Source: WRMS01 sp038562165
GTDB lineage: Bacteria > Bacillota > Peptococcia > DRI-13 > UBA5745
Direction of reading: 5' to 3'
Assembly (NCBI GenBank): GCA_038562165.1
Contig: JBCFAO010000018.1
Location: 5,115-69,114, forward strand
DNA length: 64,000 bases
A program made the position numbers and the translations under genes. How positions within the stretch are numbered: position 1 is the stretch's first letter; the number at the start of each line of letters is the position of its first letter. Below the pieces are notes generated by a model. That model ran no database searches. It was not told the DNA's origin and saw only the letters and a program-made list of their open reading frames with translations. Below, piece after piece: positions 34,040 to 42,753 of the stretch.

Positions 34040-34813
34040 TTACCACTCCTTCCGGTTTCTGTTGTAAATCAATCGCAGTCCTTCTAACGTCAAATTATTG
34101 TCTACCAGGTCGATAGTCTCCGATTCCTCGGCGATTACTTCGGCCATGCCGCCGGTGGCAATAACCCGGGGCTTGGCGCCCAGCTCTTTAATCAGCCGGT
34201 GGACTATACCGTCCACCAGCCCGATATAACCATAAATCAGACCTGACTGCATGCTGACTACCGTATTGCGGCCAATAACCTGCTTAGGCTTCACCAGCTC
34301 GATTCTGGGCAGCTTAGCGGCCCGCTGAAACAAGGCTTCTGCCGAGATACCGATACCGGGGCTGATGACGCCTCCCAGATAACGGCCTTCCTCATCAATG
34401 ACACAAAAGGTAGTGGCCGTACCAAAATCAATAATGATCAAGGGGCCGCCGTGCTGTTCAAAACCGGCTACAGCATTGACGATACGGTCTGCCCCCACTT
34501 CCCTGGGGTTGTCATAAAGTATGGGCAAGCCTGTTTTGACGCCGGGTCCTACCACCAAGGGCTCGAGGTTAAAACACTGGCGTATCATTCTCTCCAAGGT
34601 GGGCATGATGGGCGGCACCACCGAGGAAATAATGACGGCAGATATGTCCCGGGGCCACATCTGGGCGCAGGATAAAAATGACCTGATCTTAATTTCGTAT
34701 TCGTCGGCAGTCTGGTTGCGGTCCGTGGCCAGCCGCCAGGCGTGAAGCAAGGTCTCCTCTTTATATACGCCCATGACAATATTGGTATTCCCCACATCAA
34801 AAACTAAAAGCAT
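34040..34813 (-). CDS. coaX: Type III pantothenate kinase CoaX
   Basis: A 257-residue ASKHA-fold kinase. LVFDVGNTNIVMGVY (residues 3-17) binds phosphate, GADRIVNAVAGFEQHGGPLIIIDFGTATTFCVID is the central signature in parts (about 104-138), and GGVISPGIGISAEALFQRAAKLP follows. It makes 4'-phosphopantothenate, the first step to coenzyme A, and unlike type II enzymes is not inhibited by CoA. GGAG precedes the ATG. Confidence 0.95.
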   Translation of the reverse strand: MLLVFDVGNTNIVMGVYKEETLLHAWRLATDRNQTADEYEIKIRSFLSCAQMWPRDISAVIISSVVPPIMPTLERMIRQCFNLEPLVVGPGVKTGLPILYDNPREVGADRIVNAVAGFEQHGGPLIIIDFGTATTFCVIDEEGRYLGGVISPGIGISAEALFQRAAKLPRIELVKPKQVIGRNTVVSMQSGLIYGYIGLVDGIVHRLIKELGAKPRVIATGGMAEVIAEESETIDLVDNNLTLEGLRLIYNRNRKEW

Positions 34814-34844
34814 AGAGTTCCTCCTGTATACAAGATAGAGGCTG

Positions 34845-36554
34845 CTATTTTAAAGCAGTAAAAAAGCTGAGAAAAGCCAGCAGAACGCCGGTCAGGCTTT
34901 CACCGCCGAAGACGCCGGAGGCCAGAACCATACCCTTATCCTGGCTTTGGGGCCAAAGCTTATCCGTAACCCAGCGGATAACGCCGCCGATAAAGATAGC
35001 GGCCGAAAAGGCAAAAGGAAGATATAAGCCGATGCCCAAAGTGGTGGCCGGCAAACCGAAAAAGCAGAGGGCTGCGCCGGCGATGGCGCCGCTCCAAAAC
35101 ACCAAAGGATCAAAGGCGCTGTTGACCATGGAAAACACCAGCCGGGCCTGAGGCGCAGGTAAAGCGTCGGAAAAAACCGGGCCGAACTGGCCGATAACCA
35201 CAAATAAGGTGAAACTGGCCACCACAGCCCCAAGCAGCCCCCCTACACCCTGGGCAATCAACTGCTCCTTGGGATTGGTGCCGATAATCTGGCCGGCCCG
35301 GTAGTCAAACATAGTATCGCCGGCAAAGCCGCTGGCCACCGCCACCACTGCCGCTACCATCAGGCTGGATTGCCACTGGGGTTTAAATAAGAAAGCCGCT
35401 CCCATCATGACAATTATGCCGAAAATCTCCATAGGATCGATGCCGGATTCGCCTGTTACCAGGCAAGCCATCAGCGTCATCAAGAATGTGCCTGCTATCA
35501 CAAATAAGCTGAGAGAAAATCCCATACCGGCTCCAACGCAGGCCAGAGCTGCGCCTATGGCGGCAATGAGCAGCCAGGTCATGTTGCCCGGCCCGGTCCG
35601 CTCTCCGGAAAGGCTTGGTTTGCCTGAGGAGGACTTTGACCCTAAAGCAGCCCCTCCGCCCGCTTTGCCTTCCTTGAGGCCAGCCTTCTGCCGCTCCTTG
35701 ATCTGGCTATGGAAAAACCGCAGTAAGGTCCCTAAGCCGGCGCCCACCATAAGGCCCAAGCCCAGGGTGTCTTTAAATGAAGCCGCGGCGGCGGCATCGG
35801 CAAAGAATCCTCCGGCTACGCCAAAGGGCAGGATAATAAAATATGCCAGCAAGGCTCCGCCAAAAAGCACCGCCGTGTAAATACCGCCGATCATATAGCC
35901 GATGGCAGGGGCCATGGGGTAGAGCATAACGCCGGCCTGAATACCGGCGGCCCCCGGCAGCGTAAAGCTGATAAACTGGGGTATTTTGCCCAGCCAATCC
36001 CGGATAAAAGTGAATACGGCGCTGATGGCCAAGGAAACTGCCAGCAGTTTGCCTTTGCTGCCGCCGGCGTCGCCGCTCTTTATGGTTTCCGCCGCCGCCA
36101 TACCGATGGGAAAAGGCAGCTTCCTTTGCTCCAGCAGCATAGGCCGCCAGTACCAGGTCAGCGCCAATCCCAGGAAAAGTCCGGCCAGGGCAATCAACAG
36201 CACCGGCAAGAAAAAAGCGGACAACTGAGGCCCTTGGCCTTCCGCCCACAAACCGGGCAAGGTAAAGGCCATTCCGCCGGCGATCATGGCGCCTGCAGTC
36301 ATGGCCGTTTGCGTCACATTAATCTCGTTTAAGTTGGTATTGCCCATCAGCTTCAAAATGCTCATAGCCGCAATCGAAGCAAAAACCGTGGGCCAGGGCA
36401 GAGCCCCCATCCGTAAGGCCACATAAAGAGAGCTGGCCGTCAATAATGCGGAGCCCAAAGCTCCCCAAATCAGAGCCCGAAGGGTAAGTCCAGAGGAAAA
36501 CTGCCTTTGTTCCCCCCTTGTGAATTCCTGGTCAGTCCGTGGTTTGTTTGTCAT
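34845..36554 (-). CDS. OPT family oligopeptide transporter
   Basis: A 569-residue membrane protein with about fourteen helices. LTLRALIWGALGSALLTASSLYVALRMGALPWP (in parts, residues 23-55) and MGNTNLNEINVTQTAMTAGAMIAGG (about 70-95) match the prokaryotic OPT family. GDTMFDYRAGQIIGTNPKEQ is also typical. OPT proteins take up peptides or metal chelates. The ATG at 36554 is preferred (AAGGA eight bases upstream) over that at 36563. It is preceded by a 250-base gap after folK that may hold a leader. Confidence 0.88.
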   Translation of the reverse strand: MTNKPRTDQEFTRGEQRQFSSGLTLRALIWGALGSALLTASSLYVALRMGALPWPTVFASIAAMSILKLMGNTNLNEINVTQTAMTAGAMIAGGMAFTLPGLWAEGQGPQLSAFFLPVLLIALAGLFLGLALTWYWRPMLLEQRKLPFPIGMAAAETIKSGDAGGSKGKLLAVSLAISAVFTFIRDWLGKIPQFISFTLPGAAGIQAGVMLYPMAPAIGYMIGGIYTAVLFGGALLAYFIILPFGVAGGFFADAAAAASFKDTLGLGLMVGAGLGTLLRFFHSQIKERQKAGLKEGKAGGGAALGSKSSSGKPSLSGERTGPGNMTWLLIAAIGAALACVGAGMGFSLSLFVIAGTFLMTLMACLVTGESGIDPMEIFGIIVMMGAAFLFKPQWQSSLMVAAVVAVASGFAGDTMFDYRAGQIIGTNPKEQLIAQGVGGLLGAVVASFTLFVVIGQFGPVFSDALPAPQARLVFSMVNSAFDPLVFWSGAIAGAALCFFGLPATTLGIGLYLPFAFSAAIFIGGVIRWVTDKLWPQSQDKGMVLASGVFGGESLTGVLLAFLSFFTALK

Positions 36555-36563
36555 GCAAATCAT

Positions 36564-36803
36564 CCTTTCTGCAGGCCCAAAAAAATGGCCCCGGCTACCA
36601 AAGTTGCCGAAGGCTACTGTATTTCGGGCATCTTTGTCTCAGTCCTATCCTTAGGATCCAAGCATACCTGTAGTTGAAGGGTACCTATGAAATTGTCCGT
36701 TGCCCTCCCCGGCGGCGGCCCGGTGGCCGCGGAGCAGGCTTCTCACGAAACCGGTATAGGATTCCTGCGGCTGCTGCCTTTCGGATATCCTTACCTTGCC
36801 CCT
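36564..36803 (-). other. 240-base gap between folK and the OPT gene, possible leader
   Basis: No reading frame with a ribosome site. On the minus strand the last 130 bases contain short complementary blocks (GGATCC-TAAGGAT, GCCTTCGGC, GGTAGCC/GGCCATT) and a T7 run at the GGGCC just before the OPT start. No riboswitch or T-box core sequence that I know is present. Confidence 0.3.
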
Positions 36804-37307
36804 TTATTCCCCGGCAATATTCATCTTAACATCCGCCGCCGGAATTTTCAATACTATGCCCTCATGTATCCACGGCAGACCCCGTTTAGCCAGCAAGCTT
36901 ATGTCCATCTCTCCTAAAGGCCCCAGAACAAAAGCCCTTTCCCCCATCCGGGGATGAGGCACCGTCAAATCCGGCAGATCAATAGTCAAGTCATCGATCA
37001 GCAAGATATCCACATCGAGAGTACGGGGCCCCCAACGCAGGATTCTTTCCCGCTTATACGCTCTTTCAGCCCGCCGGCAAACCTCCAATAATTCAAGGGG
37101 CTCAAGGTTTGTGCTGCAATGAACTGCCATATTGTAAAAGGGCGGCTGTTCCGTATAGCCTACCGGCTCCGTCTCATAAATGCCGGAGCAGTCCCGAAAT
37201 TCCAGGCCATTGGCCAGCAAAAAGGTCAGCCCCCCCATTAAATTGTCATAACGGTTGCCCAGGTTACTGCCCAAGGACAGCCAAACATCATAGATCTGAC
37301 CGGACAA
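36804..37307 (-). CDS. folK: HPPK: 6-hydroxymethyl-dihydropterin pyrophosphokinase
   Basis: A 167-residue FolK. WLSLGSNLGNRYDNL (residues 9-23), SGIYETEPVGY and the signature RWGPRTLDVDILLIDD (about 91) with PHPRMGERAFVLGPL are complete. It transfers pyrophosphate to hydroxymethyl-dihydropterin in folate synthesis. The TTG at 37307 is the likely start: AAGGAGG lies eight bases upstream and gives the normal length, whereas the longer frame runs back into the AAA-family gene. It is separated from folB and folP by that gene. Confidence 0.92.
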   Translation of the reverse strand: MSGQIYDVWLSLGSNLGNRYDNLMGGLTFLLANGLEFRDCSGIYETEPVGYTEQPPFYNMAVHCSTNLEPLELLEVCRRAERAYKRERILRWGPRTLDVDILLIDDLTIDLPDLTVPHPRMGERAFVLGPLGEMDISLLAKRGLPWIHEGIVLKIPAADVKMNIAGE

Positions 37308-37345
37308 GTTCTTTCCCTCCTTAATAGCCCTTATGAACCCAGCCT

Positions 37346-38635
37346 TTAGAGCCGCTCTACTGCCCAAAGAGGCAAGTTCAACAGCCAGTCCTCTTTTTTA
37401 TAATCAGCCATGGATGTCCTAATAGATTGTGGAGGCTTGAATTTCCCATGATAGGTTTTCAAACTTTTCGCCCGAAGGTTAGCCTCGGCCTTAACCTCTA
37501 TAGGTATGACGGCGTTGCCGGTGTCAATAACAAAATCCACTTCGGCAGTGCCTCGCTCGGCTGTCCAATAGTAGGTTTGAATATCCTTGAGAGTCTTGAG
37601 TTGCTGCAATACGTACTGTTCCGTCAGCGCACCCTTAAACTCCCTGAACAGATCGTTACCGTCCAAAAGGATACCCTGATGCAAGCCGACCATACAGGAA
37701 AGCAGTCCCACGTCCAGCAAAAATAATTTAAACGCCTTCAAATCCTCATAGGCTTTCAGGGGCAAGCTCGGCGCTGTCACCCGGTGGACTTTATGGACAA
37801 GCCCGCAGTCAGTCAGCCAAAGCATAGCCAGCTCATATTCTTTTGCCCGTGCGCCTTCTTTAATAAGCCCATATATAAACTTTTTATTTTCTTTAGTGAG
37901 TTGAGCCGGGATGTTGTTCCAAAGCATACGAATACGGGGTACCGCTTCGTTAGGTGCATGTTTGGAGAAATCTTGTTCATAAGCCGCCAGAATCCGTTGC
38001 TGAATTTCCCGCACCTCATTAAAATCCTTATTTTCAGAGAAGCTCTGCACCACCTCAGGCATACCGCCCACATAGTAATAGTGTTTCAGCAAATCAATAT
38101 AATCCTGCTTAAAGGTATTAGCCATCTCGAAATCGCCTTTTTGCAGGAGCTCCACAAACTGTTCTTTGCCCATGGCTGTCATGAACTCAAAGAATGAGAG
38201 AGGATATAGATCAAGAAACTCCACTTTCCCTACCGGAAAAGACGTACCTTGATGCAGCGCCACACCCAGCATGGAGCCGGCACAGATAATCTCATATTGC
38301 GGTGCGTTTTCGTTAAAATATTTTAGTGAGGTCAGTGCCTTGGGAACCTCCTGAATTTCATCGAAAACCAGCAAAGTATTTCCGGCATTGATCTTGTGTC
38401 CGGCGTAGAGCTCCAGGCCCGTTATAATCCGCTCAATGCTGAGGTCCCCCTCAAAAAGTGCCTGCATTCGGCTATTGTTATCAAAGCTAATATAGACCGT
38501 CTCTTTATAGGCGGTCTTGCCGAATTCTTTCATAAGCCAGGTCTTGCCGACCTGGCGCGCCCCTCTAATGATAAGGGGTTTTTTATTTTTCTTTTGTTTC
38601 CATTTGAGAAGCTGCTCCATCCCGGCTCGATACAT
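37346..38635 (-). CDS. AAA-family ATPase with DUF4143 domain
   Basis: A 429-residue protein. Walker A is GARQVGKTW (residues 25-33), Walker B is LLVFDEIQEV (about 88-97), and IICAGSMLGV is sensor-like. The C-terminal DUF4143 part ends in EVDFVID ... IPIEVKAE, a nuclease-like core without demonstrated activity. Such proteins are widespread and often mobile; their roles are unclear. It has its own promoter at 38666-38693 and interrupts the folP-folB-folK order. GAGGTGAT lies before the ATG. It looks more AT-rich than its neighbours, suggesting insertion. Confidence 0.85.
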   Translation of the reverse strand: MYRAGMEQLLKWKQKKNKKPLIIRGARQVGKTWLMKEFGKTAYKETVYISFDNNSRMQALFEGDLSIERIITGLELYAGHKINAGNTLLVFDEIQEVPKALTSLKYFNENAPQYEIICAGSMLGVALHQGTSFPVGKVEFLDLYPLSFFEFMTAMGKEQFVELLQKGDFEMANTFKQDYIDLLKHYYYVGGMPEVVQSFSENKDFNEVREIQQRILAAYEQDFSKHAPNEAVPRIRMLWNNIPAQLTKENKKFIYGLIKEGARAKEYELAMLWLTDCGLVHKVHRVTAPSLPLKAYEDLKAFKLFLLDVGLLSCMVGLHQGILLDGNDLFREFKGALTEQYVLQQLKTLKDIQTYYWTAERGTAEVDFVIDTGNAVIPIEVKAEANLRAKSLKTYHGKFKPPQSIRTSMADYKKEDWLLNLPLWAVERL

Positions 38636-38665
38636 ATCACATCACCTCGGCGTTGTGTTATTACT

Positions 38666-38693
38666 ATTGTATCATGCCTTCACATAAAATCAA
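38666..38693 (-). promoter_or_regulatory. Promoter of the AAA/DUF4143 gene
   Basis: TTGATT, 16 bases, TACAAT on the minus strand, about 31 bases before the ATG. It gives the inserted gene independent expression and may also drive folK. Confidence 0.65.
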
Positions 38694-38754
38694 ACGAGTT
38701 TTTGTTAGTTATTACATATTTTCAAACGTTTGCCGTCTGATTAGTCCTTTAGCC

Positions 38755-39156
38755 TCACATCTGGCTGCGATTGCGCGTAAGCTCCACCGCCGCATAATCC
38801 AGAGGCCCTCCCAAAGGAGCCTGAGGCTTTTTCAGCAAAATCTTAACGCTTTCTATTTGGCTGAAGGTAAAGCAAGCCTTAATCACTGCCTGAGCCAAAG
38901 CTTCAATAAGGGCAAAAGAAGGTCCTTCCACCACAGCCTTCACCCGTTCATATACTTCGGCATAGCTCAAGGTATCGTCGAGGGCATCACTGGCTGCCGC
39001 CTTGGCCAGATCCATGGTCATTTCCAGATCCACCACAAACCATTGGCCCAGCTCCAATTCGGCCTTCAGGCAGCCGTGGCGGCCATAAAACCGCAGGCCC
39101 TTGAGAATAATTTTATCGCTGATTATTGTATCGCTGCTCATTGTATCGCTCATCAC
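38755..39156 (-). CDS. folB: Dihydroneopterin aldolase FolB
   Basis: A 133-residue FolB. KIILKGLRFYGRHGCLKAE with the family's YGRHG element (residues 15-33) and DDTLSYAEVYERVKAVVEG (about 60-78) are conserved. It converts dihydroneopterin to hydroxymethyl-dihydropterin plus glycolaldehyde. The first fourteen residues come from short direct repeats (SDTM, SDTI, SDKI). The start overlaps the folP stop by one base. Confidence 0.93.
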   Translation of the reverse strand: MMSDTMSSDTIISDKIILKGLRFYGRHGCLKAELELGQWFVVDLEMTMDLAKAAASDALDDTLSYAEVYERVKAVVEGPSFALIEALAQAVIKACFTFSQIESVKILLKKPQAPLGGPLDYAAVELTRNRSQM

Positions 39157-40148
39157 TAAATCTCCCTTTTGCTGTCCGCTAAAGAATTTGTCATCAGCGC
39201 CTGCGCCATCATCAAAGCCTCCGCCGTTTCCTTCACGTCATGAACCCTTACAAAAGCCGCGCCGCCAAGAGCCGCCCACACTGCCGCCACCAGGGAACCC
39301 GCCAAACGTCCGCCAGCCTCCGGGTTGCCGCTGGCCTTACCGATGAAGCCCTTCCTGGAGGCCCCGATGTACACCGGGCTGCCTAAAGCCTGCAACTGCC
39401 GGCAGTTGTTTAGTATAGCCAAATTCTCATCGTAGATTTTGCCAAAACCCAGTCCCGGATCTAAGGCTATATACTCTCCGGGCAAGCCGGCTTCTATATA
39501 AAGCTGCCGCAAAGCTGCCAAATCCTCCAGCACCGCCGTCAGGCTGCCCCGGTCCATGCCGGCAGGCCGGTGCATCAAAATCAAGGGCACTTGGTAGCGG
39601 GCAGCTATCCGGGCCATTTCCGGATTGCCGCCGCTTTCATCATTAAGAATGTGAGCCAGACCCAGACCCAGCACTTTGTCAGCCAGGGCGGGCTTGTCCG
39701 TATCCAGAGAAATCAAGGGCCCGGCGGCAAATCTTGCCGCTGTTGCGTCTGCATCTTCTTGCCCAACAACCTGCCGTACCTCCTGCCCGTCCTCTTGACC
39801 AACATCCTGCCTCGCTTTTTGTATAGCCTCCTGCAAGGCCAAAAGTACCGGCAGCACCCGCTGTTCTTCCTCTTCCGCACTTATGGGCACATGGCCCGGC
39901 CGGGTTGATTGGCCCCCTACATCAATGATGCAGGCTCCGTCCCGTACCATAGCCAAAGCCTGCTCAACCGCCGCCGCCGGCTGGAGATAGCGGCCGCCGT
40001 CAGAAAAGGAATCCGGCGTCACATTGAGAATGCCGGCAATATAAGGTTTTTCAGCCGGAAATGTCAGCGTTATCCCGGGCCAGCACCAATGCAAAATCTG
40101 TCCGCCCACTTTTTCAACATGAAAATTCATTTTATCCATAGATAGCAC
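39156..40148 (-). CDS. folP: Dihydropteroate synthase FolP
   Basis: A 330-residue DHPS, longer than the usual ~280. ILNVTPDSFSDGGRY (residues 39-53), IIDVGGQSTRPG, LNDESGG, LMHRPAGM and DPGLGFGK, then GASRKGFIG, are present. It joins p-aminobenzoate to the pterin and is the target of sulfonamides. The extra length comes from an insertion (about residues 107-135) with a repeated VGQED unit between beta strands 3 and 4, plus an N-terminal extension. It forms a coupled pair with folB. Confidence 0.93.
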   Translation of the reverse strand: MLSMDKMNFHVEKVGGQILHWCWPGITLTFPAEKPYIAGILNVTPDSFSDGGRYLQPAAAVEQALAMVRDGACIIDVGGQSTRPGHVPISAEEEEQRVLPVLLALQEAIQKARQDVGQEDGQEVRQVVGQEDADATAARFAAGPLISLDTDKPALADKVLGLGLAHILNDESGGNPEMARIAARYQVPLILMHRPAGMDRGSLTAVLEDLAALRQLYIEAGLPGEYIALDPGLGFGKIYDENLAILNNCRQLQALGSPVYIGASRKGFIGKASGNPEAGGRLAGSLVAAVWAALGGAAFVRVHDVKETAEALMMAQALMTNSLADSKREI

Positions 40149-40244
40149 CTCTGACTTTTTCTTTGCCTTCGGTATTCAAGTCAAAAGGGCGCCTCTCCTG
40201 TACCTCTTTCAGGTCCATTGTGAGACACCCCTCTGTTGCTGTAT

Positions 40245-40643
40245 TTATTTCGTTAATTTTTTTGCCTCGGCTTTAGCCAGGAATTTTTCATTATTGATGA
40301 TGAATCTTTCGTGCTTGCCGTCGCCTACCAGCTCCTTGTCGTCCCAGGCCTCCACGCTGAACAACAGCCGGCGGCCATCGACTTCTTCCAGCCGGGCTTT
40401 AGCCGTCACTGTCATGCCGATAGGGGTGGCGGCTTTATGGTTGACTTGGATCATGGTGCCTACGCTGCCTTGCTCCGGCAAAAGAGCCGGCTCTATAGCA
40501 TTAACGGCTGCCCCTTCCATTAAAGCCACAAGATAGGGTGTGGAAAATACCGGGGCCAATCCGCTGCCAAAGGACAAAGCTGTATTGCTTTCCTTCACCT
40601 GGGCAGACCTTTCGCCGGTCAAGCCGGCAGTTAATTCCGTCAT
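40245..40643 (-). CDS. Hotdog-fold thioesterase (FlK-like)
   Basis: A 132-residue hotdog protein similar to the fluoroacetyl-CoA thioesterase group: FSTPYLVALMEGAAVNAI (residues 34-51) supplies the conserved Glu and VNHKAATPIGMTV (67-79) the His. The substrate is unknown, and no evidence ties it to fluoroacetate. It overlaps the ftsH stop by four bases, so it is the second gene of the ftsH transcript. Confidence 0.85.
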   Translation of the reverse strand: MTELTAGLTGERSAQVKESNTALSFGSGLAPVFSTPYLVALMEGAAVNAIEPALLPEQGSVGTMIQVNHKAATPIGMTVTAKARLEEVDGRRLLFSVEAWDDKELVGDGKHERFIINNEKFLAKAEAKKLTK

Positions 40644-42631
40644 TCCTCGTTACCTCCCTGGCTTTGGCTCTCTTGTCCCTGAGATGAAGAGGGCTCCTGC
40701 TGCCGGGCAGCTTCCGGTTCGCCGTCTTTAGCCAGCGACTGGGCTTTTTCCAGTTCGTCTTCCTCCGCCCATTTCTTTTCCAGGGCTCCCCAGTGGGGCT
40801 CCGGTTTCTTCAGGTTGGCGGCGGCAAAGATAGCCTTAACCTCCTCGGCATTGAGGGTTTCTTTTTCCATGAGGGATCTGGCTAAAGTATGCAGAACCTC
40901 AATATTTTCTTTTAAGATGGTTTCGGCCTCTTGATAGCATTCGTTCATCAACCGCCGGGCTTCCTTATCGATAGCTTCCGCCACCGCTTCGGAATAATCC
41001 CGGTTTTGGGAGAAATCCCGGCCCAGGAAAACCTGCTCCTGCTTGGCTCCGTAAGTCAGGGGCCCCAGAGCCTCCGACATGCCGTACTCCGTAATCATCT
41101 TGCGAATAACCTTCGAGGCCCGCTCCAAGTCGTTGGTAGCGCCGGTACTGATTTCCTCCAGCACCAGGCTTTCAGCGATACGTCCGCCCAGCAAGGTCTT
41201 GACGTCATCCAGAAGCTTGCCCCGGGGAATATAATTCGTATCCCGGTCCGGCAGCATCAGGGTATAGCCCCCGGCCCGGCCTCTGGGTACGATGGATACT
41301 TTATGGATGGGATCGGTATGAGCCAAAAGGGCGGCTACCAGAGTATGGCCGGATTCGTGGTAAGCCACCAGGCGCTGGTCATAAGCCGTGACCTTCCGGG
41401 ATTTTTTTTCGGGGCCGGCGATGGTCCGCTCAATGGCCTCCTCCAATTCGGTCATGGAAACCTTTTTCTTGTTGCGGCGGGCAGCCAAAAGAGCCGCCTC
41501 GTTCATCAAATTGGCCAAATCGGCGCCGGTAAAGCCGGGGGTGCGCTTAGCCAATACTTCCAGGTCCACTCCTTCTTCCAAGGGCTTGCCCTTGCTGTGA
41601 ACCTTGAGGATGGCCTTGCGTCCGTCCAGATCGGGAGCATCCACCACTACCTGCCGGTCAAAACGGCCGGGCCGCAGCAGGGCCGGATCCAAAATATCCG
41701 GGCGGTTGGTGGCGGCAATAATAATAATGCTTTCGTTGACAGTGAAGCCGTCCATTTCCACCAGCAACTGATTTAATGTCTGCTCTCTTTCGTCATGGCC
41801 GCCGCCTAAGCCGGCGCCTCTTTGACGGCCCACAGCATCGATTTCGTCGATAAACACGATACAGGGACTGTTTTTCTTGGCTTGGTCAAACAGGTCCCGG
41901 ACCCGGGAAGCGCCCACACCTACAAACATTTCGACGAAGTCGGAACCGCTGATGCTGAAGAAGGGCACACCCGCCTCTCCGGCCAAAGCTCTGGCCAGCA
42001 AGGTTTTGCCGGTACCCGGCATACCGATGAGCAGTACGCCCTTGGGGATTTTTGCGCCGATGGCGATAAATTTATCCGGGTTTTTCAGGAAGTCCACTAC
42101 TTCCTGAAGCTCTTCTTTGACCTCGCCGATGCCGGCTACGTCGGCAAAGGTAATGCGCTTTTTGTCATAAGTCTGCAATTTAGCCCTGCTTTTGCCAAAC
42201 TGCATGGCCTTGCCGCCGCTTTGGGTCTGCTGCAGCATAAAAAACATCAGAGCAACCAATAAGATCATCGGTACAAAATTCAGCAAAAAGCTGAACACCA
42301 CATTTTGGGGTACCGGCTTCTGATAAAAAGGGATGTTTTTTTCTTTGATCAGCTCGGTAAGCTGGTCATCGGAGGGCGGACCCATAAGCTCAAAAACTAT
42401 GCCGCCTTCCAGGGTGCCTTTAATTTCCTTGACGTCGGATTTTTGCACCACATCAAGAGAAGTCACCTTCCCCTGCCGCAGAGCCTGAATAAATAAATTG
42501 TAGTCACCTTTAAAAGGATCAGGGTCCGCTTCCTTAGTGCCAAAACTATTCATAAAAGACAAAGCCAAAACAACAATCAGCGAAAATAATGCTAAATTTC
42601 TTAACGCTGCATTACGGTATGAACGATTCAC
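40640..42631 (-). CDS. ftsH: ATP-dependent zinc metalloprotease FtsH
   Basis: A 663-residue FtsH. Two membrane helices flank a small outside domain (residues 11-125). The AAA module has GMPGTGKTLLARA (Walker A, about 195) and CIVFIDEIDAVG. The pore motif FVGVGASRVRDLF and the zinc site HESGH (about 416) are intact. It degrades membrane and regulatory proteins. The GTG at 42631 is preferred because GGAGGAGG lies six bases upstream and removes an extra 18-residue head. The C-terminus has a Gln/Ser/Glu-rich tail. Confidence 0.96.
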   Translation of the reverse strand: MNRSYRNAALRNLALFSLIVVLALSFMNSFGTKEADPDPFKGDYNLFIQALRQGKVTSLDVVQKSDVKEIKGTLEGGIVFELMGPPSDDQLTELIKEKNIPFYQKPVPQNVVFSFLLNFVPMILLVALMFFMLQQTQSGGKAMQFGKSRAKLQTYDKKRITFADVAGIGEVKEELQEVVDFLKNPDKFIAIGAKIPKGVLLIGMPGTGKTLLARALAGEAGVPFFSISGSDFVEMFVGVGASRVRDLFDQAKKNSPCIVFIDEIDAVGRQRGAGLGGGHDEREQTLNQLLVEMDGFTVNESIIIIAATNRPDILDPALLRPGRFDRQVVVDAPDLDGRKAILKVHSKGKPLEEGVDLEVLAKRTPGFTGADLANLMNEAALLAARRNKKKVSMTELEEAIERTIAGPEKKSRKVTAYDQRLVAYHESGHTLVAALLAHTDPIHKVSIVPRGRAGGYTLMLPDRDTNYIPRGKLLDDVKTLLGGRIAESLVLEEISTGATNDLERASKVIRKMITEYGMSEALGPLTYGAKQEQVFLGRDFSQNRDYSEAVAEAIDKEARRLMNECYQEAETILKENIEVLHTLARSLMEKETLNAEEVKAIFAAANLKKPEPHWGALEKKWAEEDELEKAQSLAKDGEPEAARQQEPSSSQGQESQSQGGNEE

Positions 42632-42753
42632 TCTTAGCCTCCTCCCGGCTTTATTTATGTTTGCCCATAAGCACAGATCGTGCACTTTTTTCCATTAGGA
42701 ATATGCGTCTGATACAACGCATTTTATAATGATATCACGATTGTTTTTATTTT

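Noticed and set aside
36564..36803. T-box, TPP, cobalamin or glycine riboswitch before the OPT gene
   Set aside because: None of the invariant core sequences of these classes is present on the minus strand.
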